Assembly: GCA_002336115.1 (NCBI GenBank)
Contig: DDEN01000034.1
Span: 97,812-161,811, forward strand
From: Chitinophagaceae bacterium UBA1953
GTDB lineage: Bacteria; Bacteroidota; Bacteroidia; Chitinophagales; Chitinophagaceae
Direction of reading: 5' to 3'
Length of the DNA stretch: 64,000 nucleotides
The stretch's first letter is position 1. The number at the start of each line of letters is the position of its first letter. The notes beneath the pieces are model-generated. The model was not told the origin of the DNA, did not search any database, and saw only the letters and a list, made by a program, of their open reading frames with translations. This document shows, in pieces, positions 1-7,995 of this stretch. The translations under genes were made by a program, and so were the position numbers.

Positions 1-39
1 AATTTTATTTATAATTTTTCTCAAGGGAATAAACACTGT

Positions 40-80
40 TCATGGTTCAGTTTTCATGGAAGCAATTGTCTGAACCATGA
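40..80. repeat. 11-bp perfect inverted repeat, CTGAACC-type intergenic element
   Basis: Positions 40-50 (TCATGGTTCAG) and 70-80 (CTGAACCATGA) are exact reverse complements with a 19-base loop. The right arm starts with the CTGAACCATGATT word that recurs at 45652 and, as CTGAACCGGGATT, at 49130. It lies downstream of the minus-strand lipoprotein gene. There is no T-run, so an intergenic repeat fits better than a classical terminator. Confidence 0.55.
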
Positions 81-170
81 TTGGGGAGGAATATGTGAAT
101 GAAGAAGATGGGTAATTGACTTGCTCATTTTTTTTGTTTCGAGTGCCACGAGCCAAGACCATGGAAAAAA

Positions 171-1388
171 TCAATAACGGTAGCGCCAGAACTGGGTACT
201 CTGCACTGCTACTCCTCCGCTGAGGTTATAGCCCATACCATAATACAATTCATTATTAATTACTGCACCAAATGCTTTCATTATGTTTAAATATCCGCCA
301 ACAGGTGCCTGTGCGTAATCCTCTCCAATAGGAATACCTAAATAATTAATGGCATAACGCCTGACAATGCCAGTAGCCTGTCCCATGCTGCCACCGCCAA
401 TAGTATAACCAAGCGCAAAGTTTTTATCGGAATAAGGTACTGCATTCGGAATAAAAAAATTATCATTAAAAAAACGCCATGTATCAGTTGTCGGGTCGTA
501 CTCATGTGTACCGTACATGCTAGTAGTAGGTATATAGAACTTGTTACCTATATGTACAGCATAGCAACCTTCCTCAGCGCCAAAAGGCAAATCAGTTTTC
601 CTGAGCCATTGATCAGTTACAGGATCGTATTGCCATAATTCTTTTGCTACAGTATTGCCGCCGTAACTATCAGAATTACGTCCTCCTGCAATGTATATTT
701 TGTCGTTCCATACAAATACAGCAGCGTATTTTCTTCCACTGCCAGGTAAAGCTGCTTTCAGGCTCCAGTTGTTAGAGGCAGCATTATAACATTGTAATTT
801 ATTTTGAAAAACACCTGCACGGTTAGTCCCCCCAAACAAATAGGCATTGCCGTTATATGTAAACGATGACGGATAGATGACAACTTCAGGAGGAGCAGGC
901 ATTGCCGACCAACTGTTTGAAGAAATGTCATACTTCCACCAGTTAATAAAACCGGCCAGTATTGCATTATCTGTAGCCGTTAATGCAGAAGGTAAACCTG
1001 GACAATCGGCTAATCGCATATAAGAATTTGAACCTGGATTGCCCGGAATATAATTGAAAGGTTGAGGACTGCATATCTGTTTGTTTTTATACATCACACA
1101 CACATATCCATCGCCTGCTTCAAACGGCACCTGTACTTCTGCAAGCGTATCACTTAGAACAATTGCACAGACCTGTTTATTTCGAAAATTGATTTTTACA
1201 CAACCTGCACTGTCTGCAAGCGATGCAAACCCCTTTCCCCTGATTGTAATTGTTTCACCATTCCCTGCTGTAATTGGTGAAACATCCGTTATAAAAGGAT
1301 CGCTTTCTTCAACAGAAGATTTACTACAGGAGGTTTCGAGCAATACCAGCCAGCTTATAAAGCAGAGCAAACAGAGCCGCATTTTCAT
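171..1388 (-). CDS. Kelch-repeat lipoprotein with IPT/TIG domain
   Basis: This 405-residue protein starts with a lipoprotein signal peptide whose lipobox is LETSC, with Cys21 as the predicted lipidated residue, so it should be anchored in the envelope. Residues about 32-112 form an IPT/TIG immunoglobulin-like domain (DVSPITAGNGETITIRGKGF). Residues about 125-405 carry Kelch-type repeats of a beta-propeller, visible as recurring W..Y....N.W, YLFGG and IYIAGG motifs. IPT plus Kelch surface lipoproteins are common in Bacteroidota and usually mediate binding; no enzyme motif is visible. Met3 is an equally possible start. It stands alone beside a transposase-like gene, with the 120-base gap upstream holding a REP-type palindrome. 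The ligand is unknown. Confidence 0.85.
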   Translation of the reverse strand: MKMRLCLLCFISWLVLLETSCSKSSVEESDPFITDVSPITAGNGETITIRGKGFASLADSAGCVKINFRNKQVCAIVLSDTLAEVQVPFEAGDGYVCVMYKNKQICSPQPFNYIPGNPGSNSYMRLADCPGLPSALTATDNAILAGFINWWKYDISSNSWSAMPAPPEVVIYPSSFTYNGNAYLFGGTNRAGVFQNKLQCYNAASNNWSLKAALPGSGRKYAAVFVWNDKIYIAGGRNSDSYGGNTVAKELWQYDPVTDQWLRKTDLPFGAEEGCYAVHIGNKFYIPTTSMYGTHEYDPTTDTWRFFNDNFFIPNAVPYSDKNFALGYTIGGGSMGQATGIVRRYAINYLGIPIGEDYAQAPVGGYLNIMKAFGAVINNELYYGMGYNLSGGVAVQSTQFWRYRY

Positions 1389-1442
1389 ATACAGGATTTT
1401 AGCATAAACAAAAATAATGAATTAAGCTGTTGTTGGCTTGCT

Positions 1443-1502
1443 GGCGCAAGCGTTCCGCAGGATCACTTGATGCCAATTAAATCTGCCCTGATTGCATCAG
1501 GG
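1443..1502 (-). repeat. REP-type double-hairpin module, copy 1 (inverted)
   Basis: The module has two parts. 1443-1474 is an imperfect hairpin (arms GGCGCAAGCGTTCCGC and ATCACTTGATGCC). 1486-1502 is CCCTGAT-TGC-ATCAGGG, a perfect 7-bp stem. Read on the minus strand the order matches the copies at 2099 and 2761, so copies 1 and 2 flank the transposase gene in inverted orientation. Its large hairpin has a shortened loop compared with the other copies. Confidence 0.8.
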
Positions 1503-1510
1503 AATTTTAT

Positions 1511-2059
1511 TTACAATTTTTCTAAGGGGAGTAATCCTTTTTCATTGCAGTAATAGTCAATGGCACTGCTGTATTTGTAATGCCAGGCTTCCCAAACCAA
1601 TCCTGAACGAACAGGGTTTTCATGTAAATAATTTAATCGTTGCTGCAACATTTCATTCGTTGATAATTCAACCGGGTGGTAATCCTGTTTCCAGAATTGA
1701 TAGTCTTTGTTGTTTTTATTGTTTTTGCCTGTATAACTAAACAGGTTTAACATCCATTCACGCCTGCTTTCATCCGTATTTTCAAGAATGGCCTTTACGA
1801 TTTTTTTGCTCGTAAACTTTTTTATATCACGAACCAGTTCATCAATTCTTGCTGTATTGCTGCTGATAATTAAATGGACATGGTTCGTCATAATTACCCA
1901 TGCATGTAATTGCAGTCCTTTATGATTAATGCAGTAATGCAAACTTTCCGTAACAATTTCTTTGTATTGCTCTCTGCTGAATACATCAATCCAACCAACA
2001 ACGGTGAAGGTTACAAAATGAGCAGTGCTGTGCTCGCCGGGTTTGTATTTTGAAGACAT
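1511..2059 (-). CDS. REP-associated tyrosine transposase (RAYT, Y1/IS200-like)
   Basis: A 182-residue protein of the Y1 transposase superfamily (HUH endonucleases that nick single-stranded DNA hairpins). The HUH metal-binding pair is His60 and His62 in NHVHLI. The presumed catalytic tyrosine is Tyr144 in LNYLHENPV, the C-terminal motif typical of RAYTs. Length is complete for the family. There is no accessory tnpB. The gene is framed by inverted copies of a two-hairpin palindrome (1443-1502 and 2104-2172), as expected because RAYTs are thought to recognise and spread REP palindromes. It is probably a domesticated single-copy enzyme rather than a free insertion sequence. Confidence 0.88.
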   Translation of the reverse strand: MSSKYKPGEHSTAHFVTFTVVGWIDVFSREQYKEIVTESLHYCINHKGLQLHAWVIMTNHVHLIISSNTARIDELVRDIKKFTSKKIVKAILENTDESRREWMLNLFSYTGKNNKNNKDYQFWKQDYHPVELSTNEMLQQRLNYLHENPVRSGLVWEAWHYKYSSAIDYYCNEKGLLPLEKL

Positions 2060-2098
2060 GGGTCAGCTTTTGTAACAAGATAATGTTTTTTGTTTTTC

Positions 2099-2180
2099 AA
2101 ATACCCTGATACAATCAGGGGGAAATTGAAAGGCACAAGTGGTCCGCAAAATACAGGCGGAACACTTGTGCCAGTTTTCG
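2099..2180 (+). repeat. REP-type double-hairpin module, copy 2
   Basis: 2104-2120 is CCCTGAT-ACA-ATCAGGG (7-bp perfect stem). 2132-2147 pairs with 2157-2172, GGCACAAGTGGTCCGC against GCGGAACACTTGTGCC, a 16-bp stem with one mismatch and a 9-base loop. About 82 bases recur almost unchanged in direct orientation at 2761-2843. The copy lies immediately upstream of the transposase start and left of the 21-bp tandem array. Confidence 0.85.
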
Positions 2181-2222
2181 AAATGCCCAAAAAACAGACT
2201 AATATCTTCATTAATACATAGT

Positions 2223-2684
2223 TGGAAAGGCATTTACATTGAATGGATAGACATTTACATTGGCTGGAAAGCCTCATACACTGAATGGATGGCAGTTTAC
2301 AACGACTGGATGACAGCTTACATCGGCTGGAAGAACATTTACATTGAATGGATAGCAATTTACATTGGATGGATGACCTCTTACACTGACTGGATAACAG
2401 TTTACACTGCATGAATGGCAGTTTACATTTGCTGGAAAGCCATCTACAAAGGCTGGGAAAGCAACTACATTAAAAAAACAGGCAACTACACCCGCTGGAA
2501 AGCCGGTTACAATAAATGAAAAACCAATTACAAAAGCTGGAAAAGCAACTGCACTGAATGAACAAACATCTGCATTAGCAGGAAAGCCAACTGCACACAA
2601 AAAACAATCATCTGCACTAAATGAAAAATAATCTGCAACTGCTGGAAAAGCAAAACAGTTAAATGAATAAACTTCTGAATAAAC
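2223..2684. repeat. 21-bp tandem repeat array, 22 units without indels
   Basis: From 2223 the sequence divides into 22 successive 21-base units with no insertion or deletion. The approximate consensus is TGGAWRGCMRTTTACATTGRM. Units 1-11 are close to it. Units 12-22 have drifted to an A-rich form (for example AACTGCAC in place of TTTACATT). Read on the plus strand the units are heptads of the type W-K-A-I-Y-I-E, but TGA or other changes interrupt this at units 10, 15, 17, 20 and 22. The minus strand is open in pieces. No start, promoter or homologous domain supports translation, so I treat it as a minisatellite. It lies between direct REP copies 2 and 3. Confidence 0.85.
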
Positions 2685-2688
2685 TTTC

Positions 2689-2720
2689 GGCACAAGTGAT
2701 CCGAAAAATACAGGAGGAAG
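2689..2720 (+). repeat. partial REP hairpin (left arm only)
   Basis: GGCACAAGTGATCCG followed by AAAAATACAGGAGGAAG resembles the left arm and loop of the large REP hairpin, but the complementary right arm is missing. It abuts the end of the 21-bp array, suggesting a decayed or truncated copy. Confidence 0.6.
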
Positions 2721-2760
2721 GGATTTCAAGGTTTGGATAAAGGTTCAGCTGTTGTTTTTT

Positions 2761-2843
2761 AAATACCCTGATACAATCAGGGGGAAATTGAAAGGCACAA
2801 GTGATCCGCAAAAGACAGGCGGAACACTTGCGCCAGTTTTTCG
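2761..2843 (+). repeat. REP-type double-hairpin module, copy 3
   Basis: Direct repeat of 2099-2180. 2766-2782 is the 7-bp hairpin CCCTGAT-ACA-ATCAGGG. 2794-2809 pairs with 2819-2834 (GGCACAAGTGATCCGC with GCGGAACACTTGCGCC) around a 9-base loop. The pair of mismatches differs from copy 2, so the copies are diverging independently. Confidence 0.85.
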
Positions 2844-2900
2844 TCATCTAATCTTCTTCATCAAAGCAATCCACCCAAATCCCGGTTCAGACAATTGCAT

Positions 2901-2930
2901 AAAAAAGGCGACGCCAAAAATGGCATCGCC
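2901..2930 (-). terminator. rho-independent terminator of the Tricorn-like gene
   Basis: On the minus strand GGCGATGCC, loop ATTTTT, GGCGTCGCC is followed by six T. It lies about 100 bases beyond the stop of the gene at 3034-6255. The rest of 2844-3033 shows only a short TCAAC/GTTGA inverted repeat and no gene. Confidence 0.75.
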
Positions 2931-3033
2931 TGTAACTAATCAAAACTACAAAACTTGTTTATGTTTTATTTCGCTCAACTTCAGTTGAACAGTCTGTGCT
3001 TTCAGTTACTTACAACCTATCACTTACTACTTA

Positions 3034-6000
3034 CTACTTTTTTATTTCCTTCAGCATTTCTGTTACGGCTGCTTCGAGCTGGCGGTCTTTACCTTTCATA
3101 AATTCTTCGTAAGGAAGTTCCACTTTAATATCGGGTTCAACCTGCAGGTTTTCGGTTGGTCGGCCTTCTTTACCAATTGTTGCCACCATTGGAATACCAA
3201 ATACAAGTGTGGGATCAATTTGTGTTTCCCACCACACGGCTGTACCTGTACCTGCTACCGGCATACCAATTAATTTTCCTACAGCATTTTGTTTGTAGAT
3301 GTAAGGGAAAATAAATGCATCACTATAGTTGCCTTCGCTCATGATTACACAACTTGGTTTGCTCCAGCGGTCGAATGGTTCGTTGGAGTTTACAATATTT
3401 CCCTGCGGTGCAAATTTGAGATAAGCTTTTCCGCTGAGGAATGTATTAAGATCGTTGTGCAGCCAGCCGCCACCGTTGAAACGTGTATCAACAATGAGTG
3501 CTTCTTTGTTATAGTTTTTACCCAGCACTTCATCAAACACGGTGCGGAAACTTCCATCGTTCATTCCCTGTACATGTACATAACCAACTTTGCCGCCGCT
3601 GAGTTCTTCTGTCATCTTGCGCATTTTATCAACCCAGCGTTTGTACATGAGAGCACTTTCTTCGCCAAACGAAATTGGTTTTACTGTTTCTTCAAAACGA
3701 GTATTGGTTGAAGGATCAAACACACTGAGCAATACATTCTTTCCGGTTTTACGGTTAAGGAATTTTGCCCAGTCAACTTCATCCGTAATGGCATCGCCAT
3801 CAATTTTTTCAATGATGTTGCCTGCTTTTATTTTACTGGTTGATTTATCTAATGGTCCGCCTGCAATGATTCCACCAATTTTTAAACCATTGCCTGTAAA
3901 TGTTTCATCGTACAGCAAACCAAGTGTTGCAGTTGCATCGCCATTAACAGGTTGTGGTGAATAGCGTCCACCGGTGTGTGAGCCGTTGAGCTCGCCAAGC
4001 AATTCGCTGAGCAGTTCCTGGAAATCGTAATTGTTATTGATATGTGGCAGGAAACGTGCATAGGTTTCTTTATACATCTTCCAGTCGATGCCATGAATTT
4101 TCGGATCGTAAAATTTTTCTTTTACCTGGCGCCAGGCATGTTCAAAAATATAAGCACGCTCTGCGGCAGGATTCAGCACCATTTCGCCACTGATACCCAC
4201 AGGCGACTGACGGCCGCTTTCAACATCCACTTTCATGATGGTGCCGTTGCTGATTAAGAAAATGCTTTTACCATCTTTTGATAATTCAAGACTGCTGGGT
4301 GAACCGCTGAGCTTCACTAAAATTTTTGTTTCTCTTGTGCGTGGTTCTGTTACCCATAAATCATAACCTCTTTCAAACGATGAGAGATAATAGACTTTCG
4401 ATCCATCGCTGCTTACAATGTAATCAGCAATAGATGCACTGTTAATAGTTAAACGCAGTACACGATCTTCAAAACCGGTTAAGAGTGGTTTCCAGTTTGC
4501 TTTTGCAATGGAATCTTTTTTCTTTGTTGAATCGGTTTTCTTTTCCTGGTCTTCTTTTTCTTTTGCCAGTGCATAATCATCTTTGCTGAGTTTCATTTTT
4601 TCAAACAAAGTCTGATCGAGGAAACCTGCATAAATATCTACTTCACGGCTGCCCTGGAATGCAAGTGAGCGGCGGCCTAAACGTTCATTGGTCCATGTAA
4701 TAGCTTTTCCATCCAATGCCCATTTAATATTGCCCTGGCCATAACCCGATTGAATTGGTTTTTCAATGGTACCACTTCCATCGGCTTTGATTAATGCAAA
4801 GTTTCCATACTGCCATGTACCTTCCTGGTCGTCGCAGATAATCCATTTGCTGTCGGGACTCCATTTAAAACCCCAGTCGCCATCAGAGTAACTGTAATTG
4901 CGACCTTTCGGTAAAATGGTTCTTGATTTTTTTGATGCAACATTGTACACCTTGAGAATGTTCCTGTCGGCGAAGTAGGCAATTTCTTTTCCATCGGGCG
5001 AAAACTCAGGTCCAAACTCTTCTTCATCAGTTGCAATAACGGGTTCTTCTTTCAAAACAGTTGCTGCATAGAAATAAGGTTCTTCTTTGCGAACAATAGT
5101 GGTTTGAAAAATATCCCAGTTGTTGTTACGCTCAGCAGCATAAATAATTTTTTTGCTGTCGGGGCTCCATGCAACCATGCGTTCCTGCTGCGGTGTATTG
5201 GTGATGCGTTTGGTAATACCACCTTCCACACTTGTTACAAACACTTCGCCACGGAAGATGAAAGCAATTTCTTTTCCATTGGGCGATACTGCAAATTCAG
5301 TTGCACCTCCGCTGATGGGGAGAATGCGTTCGTTGTTTGTTCTTGCATCGGCATTAATACTGATGTTTACTTTTTGTGCCTTGCCTTCTTTTAATGTATA
5401 GATTTCTCCATTCCATGTAAAGCAAAGTGTATTATCATCGCTGCGGCTTAAATGGCGAACGGGGTTGTCTTTAAACGTTGTGAGCTGCTGCTCAGCCATT
5501 TTATTCAGCACAGGTGCTTTGAAAATGTTTTGTGTACCGTTCTTTTCGCTGAGGTAAAAGAAGAACTGGCCATCATTGGAAAAAACAGGTTCCCTGTCTT
5601 CGCCTTCAAAACCGCTGAGTTTGCGGTAAGTGGCTTTGTTTACATCCATGAGCCAGATATCTCTTGTTACAGCTGATGTGTGATGTTTGCGCCAGGGATC
5701 TTCATAACCTTTCCTGTCCTGGAAAATAATTTGTGAACCATTGGCATTAAAGTGCGCATTTTCCATTCCTGCTTCGCTGATGAGAACGGGTCTTCCGCCG
5801 CCAACATTTACACTGTATAAATTCTGGAACAGGCGTGGACTGTAAAAACGAACGTTGTTAGCGCTGATTTCTCTTGCACTTCCAAAAATCACTTTCTTAT
5901 TATCAGGTGTAAAATCATAAGGATAGTCGCCTGCGCTGTTGTAAGTTAAACGTGTTGGTGCACCACCTTCAGCGGGCATAATAAACACATCGAAGTTGCC

Positions 6001-6255
6001 ATAACGGTCGCTTGCAAATGCAATGTATTTACCATCATGGCTCCACACAGGCATAAAGTCGTGTGCTTCGTGAAGTGTTAAAGGAACTGCTGTACCACCC
6101 CCGCTGGCAACTTTATACAAATCGCCTTTATAACTGAATACAATATTTTTTCCATCGGGAGAGATGGAAGGATAACGCATCCACAATGGGTTGTCTTGGG
6201 CTGAAGCTGTTTGAATACATAATAAAATCAAACAACAACTGATGAGTTTGTTCAT
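3034..6255 (-). CDS. Tricorn-type serine protease (peptidase S41 family)
   Basis: A 1073-residue secreted protein with a signal peptide ending near QTASA-QD. Residues about 25-330 and 330-680 form two WD40/TolB-like beta-propellers, with many SPDGK repeats. Then come the tricorn C1 region, a PDZ domain (about 790-860) and an S41 protease core. The Tricorn catalytic tetrad is in place: Ser759-His760 (GSHTGG), nucleophile Ser978 (GNYSDAF) and Glu1035 (TENLQVEPD). The architecture matches archaeal Tricorn and its bacterial homologues, which degrade peptides; here it should be periplasmic or exported. A lysine-rich stretch with KEKEDQEKKTDSTKKKDS lies near residue 575. A promoter-like site precedes it and a strong terminator follows, so it is probably monocistronic. 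Confidence 0.92.
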   Translation of the reverse strand: MNKLISCCLILLCIQTASAQDNPLWMRYPSISPDGKNIVFSYKGDLYKVASGGGTAVPLTLHEAHDFMPVWSHDGKYIAFASDRYGNFDVFIMPAEGGAPTRLTYNSAGDYPYDFTPDNKKVIFGSAREISANNVRFYSPRLFQNLYSVNVGGGRPVLISEAGMENAHFNANGSQIIFQDRKGYEDPWRKHHTSAVTRDIWLMDVNKATYRKLSGFEGEDREPVFSNDGQFFFYLSEKNGTQNIFKAPVLNKMAEQQLTTFKDNPVRHLSRSDDNTLCFTWNGEIYTLKEGKAQKVNISINADARTNNERILPISGGATEFAVSPNGKEIAFIFRGEVFVTSVEGGITKRITNTPQQERMVAWSPDSKKIIYAAERNNNWDIFQTTIVRKEEPYFYAATVLKEEPVIATDEEEFGPEFSPDGKEIAYFADRNILKVYNVASKKSRTILPKGRNYSYSDGDWGFKWSPDSKWIICDDQEGTWQYGNFALIKADGSGTIEKPIQSGYGQGNIKWALDGKAITWTNERLGRRSLAFQGSREVDIYAGFLDQTLFEKMKLSKDDYALAKEKEDQEKKTDSTKKKDSIAKANWKPLLTGFEDRVLRLTINSASIADYIVSSDGSKVYYLSSFERGYDLWVTEPRTRETKILVKLSGSPSSLELSKDGKSIFLISNGTIMKVDVESGRQSPVGISGEMVLNPAAERAYIFEHAWRQVKEKFYDPKIHGIDWKMYKETYARFLPHINNNYDFQELLSELLGELNGSHTGGRYSPQPVNGDATATLGLLYDETFTGNGLKIGGIIAGGPLDKSTSKIKAGNIIEKIDGDAITDEVDWAKFLNRKTGKNVLLSVFDPSTNTRFEETVKPISFGEESALMYKRWVDKMRKMTEELSGGKVGYVHVQGMNDGSFRTVFDEVLGKNYNKEALIVDTRFNGGGWLHNDLNTFLSGKAYLKFAPQGNIVNSNEPFDRWSKPSCVIMSEGNYSDAFIFPYIYKQNAVGKLIGMPVAGTGTAVWWETQIDPTLVFGIPMVATIGKEGRPTENLQVEPDIKVELPYEEFMKGKDRQLEAAVTEMLKEIKK

Positions 6256-6275
6256 GCTTCTTTAATTTTAAGTTG

Positions 6276-6308
6276 CAAAATTTAGCAAATGCTAATGTAA
6301 ACTGCAAA
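6276..6308 (-). promoter_or_regulatory. Bacteroidota-type promoter of the Tricorn-like gene
   Basis: On the minus strand TTTG (6308-6305), 20 bases, then TAAATTTTG (6284-6276). The second element is one base longer than the TAnnTTTG consensus. It ends about 20 bases before the ATG at 6255. Confidence 0.4.
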
Positions 6309-6315
6309 TAAGGGT

Positions 6316-7014
6316 ATGACAACACCACTCATCAATATTTTGGAAAAGAACAGGAATCTTTTTTACCCTGTTGTCCCTTTTGAGGCTGGAAAAGACCGGT
6401 TACTGAAATTGGATTTTACAGAAACAAATAAAGATCTTACCAAATCTGTAATTGAATATGTTCCTTCATTCAGCGGTTATATCAGCAGGCAACTGAAAGC
6501 TGCGCATGCGAAATACGGCATTGGTGGTTATGCTGAACACCGTACTGTTTACAGTCGCAGCAAAGTGTTTGATGCACCTGATGGGGGAGAACCGAGAAGA
6601 CTGCATTTGGGAATTGATATCTGGGGCGAAGCAGGTACACCTGTGTTTGCTCCGTTAGGTGGAATGGTACACAGTTTTAAATTCAATAATCATTACGGCG
6701 ATTATGGTGCAACCATTATTTTACTTCACCAACTGGAAGGTTTTGCATTTTATACATTGTATGGCCATGTAAGTTTAAATGATCTTGCTATTGTTGACGG
6801 GCAATATGTAAACCGTGGACAGGAGTTTGCACATTTTGGTGTGCCCGAAGAAAATGGTCACTGGCCTCCTCACCTGCATTTTCAGATTATTCTTGATCTA
6901 CAGCTAAAGGAAGGCGATTATCCTGGCGTATGCAAACTGAGTGAAAAAGATTTTTATTTAAAAAATTGTCCTGATCCTGATCTGATATTACAGATGAACA
7001 GATTTATTTTATAA
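6316..7014 (+). CDS. M23-family metallopeptidase
   Basis: A 232-residue peptidase of the M23/LytM family, zinc endopeptidases that cut peptide cross-bridges in peptidoglycan. The zinc and catalytic residues are visible: His97 and Asp101 in HLGID, His151 in LYGHVS, and His186 and His188 in HLHFQ. No signal peptide or membrane segment is evident, which is unusual for an envelope hydrolase; export by another route or a cytoplasmic role remains open. It is divergent from the Tricorn-like gene with a 60-base gap. Its stop overlaps the convergent gene's stop by 6 bases. Confidence 0.88.
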   Translation: MTTPLINILEKNRNLFYPVVPFEAGKDRLLKLDFTETNKDLTKSVIEYVPSFSGYISRQLKAAHAKYGIGGYAEHRTVYSRSKVFDAPDGGEPRRLHLGIDIWGEAGTPVFAPLGGMVHSFKFNNHYGDYGATIILLHQLEGFAFYTLYGHVSLNDLAIVDGQYVNRGQEFAHFGVPEENGHWPPHLHFQIILDLQLKEGDYPGVCKLSEKDFYLKNCPDPDLILQMNRFIL

Positions 7015-7851
7015 TCTTACACCAACGCCTGCTGTTATATAAAATCTGTTGCTTCCATGCTCACCCGATTGCGTAAGAATATTTTGCGGAATAACATATG
7101 AAGGAATAACAAACGCATTGAATTTTTTCCATACAAGAATAACCGGCACTGTTGCCTCATACGCAAGTATTGATAACCGGCTTTGTTCTTCAGTTACTGT
7201 TACCGGCTGATTGTTTACAGGAACCCCAAAAATATTTTGAGTTTGATTTTTCTGATATGTGTTTGAAAAACGTTGTGTGCCAGCATACGCTGTTATGCCG
7301 GGATTAATGGCAAGTGCTTTTGCTTCGTTCTTCTTTAGTTTGATGATGAAGAGATGATCTGCCTCTGCGGATAAACCAACATCGGTATGATCGCTGAATT
7401 TAAGATCGGCACTTGAATTGATGTTGATGAATTTTGTTTTAAAACTTGTATTAATACCGGTTTGATAACTGAGTGCAGATTGCACAAGCATTGACTGATT
7501 GCTGTAAATAAAACGTGACGCATATACATTGCCTGTAAAATGTTTTTTCTCAGGAAAACGGTAACCCAGTTCAATGCTGCCTCCGGTAAGTTCAAAAGGA
7601 GTTGATTGGTTCTGTATAAAAATAACTGCCCCCTGAGCATATAAGCCATTCCTGAGCTGATAACCGGTTATTACCATTGCAGCACTGCTGTTTAAACTAT
7701 CCGTTCGTCCAAGAAAATGAACATACGACTGATACGCTGCTGTTGCTGTAAATACCGGTTTCTTTTGCTGTGTGCTATCCTGGCTTTTTGTAAGCAACGG
7801 GAAAGCGATAAGCTGCAACAGAAAAAAAGGAATAAGATGAATCTTTTTCAT
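7009..7851 (-). CDS. secreted outer-membrane beta-barrel-like protein of unknown function
   Basis: A 280-residue protein with a signal peptide (MKKIHLIPFFLLQLIAF, cleavage near LTKSQ). The mature part alternates polar and hydrophobic residues in short strands (YRFPEKKHFTGNVYASRF, TGINTSFKTKFINI) and ends FYITAGVGVRL, a beta-barrel-like C-terminus with an aromatic or hydrophobic final residue pattern. No named family was recognised. It probably sits in the outer membrane. The stop overlaps the convergent M23 gene by 6 bases, so the two transcripts are antisense at their ends. Confidence 0.65.
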   Translation of the reverse strand: MKKIHLIPFFLLQLIAFPLLTKSQDSTQQKKPVFTATAAYQSYVHFLGRTDSLNSSAAMVITGYQLRNGLYAQGAVIFIQNQSTPFELTGGSIELGYRFPEKKHFTGNVYASRFIYSNQSMLVQSALSYQTGINTSFKTKFININSSADLKFSDHTDVGLSAEADHLFIIKLKKNEAKALAINPGITAYAGTQRFSNTYQKNQTQNIFGVPVNNQPVTVTEEQSRLSILAYEATVPVILVWKKFNAFVIPSYVIPQNILTQSGEHGSNRFYITAGVGVRL

Positions 7852-7936
7852 GTGATAATTTGTTGTGGTTGATTTGAGGATACGATTATTAGTGCATCGC
7901 TAAATCAGCAAGCATTTGTTGTACGTTTAAGGATTT

Positions 7937-7971
7937 AAAAAAGGCCTGCACAAATTTTATACAGGCCTTTT
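7937..7971 (-). terminator. rho-independent terminator
   Basis: 7939-7948 AAAAGGCCTG pairs perfectly with 7962-7971 CAGGCCTTTT (10-bp stem, 13-base loop). On the minus strand it is followed by six T. It terminates the gene at 7996-8718. Confidence 0.8.
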
Positions 7972-7995
7972 ACTAATCACCGCTTCACGCTGCAA

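Noticed and set aside
2223..2684. Possible CRISPR array
   Set aside because: The units are contiguous and have no unique spacers, the unit is only 21 bases, and no cas genes are present.
2139..2729. Overlapping frames of 91, 133 and 151 codons across the 21-bp array (both strands)
   Set aside because: They arise from the period being a multiple of three; no start context, promoter or family pattern supports any one of them, and they include REP palindrome sequence.
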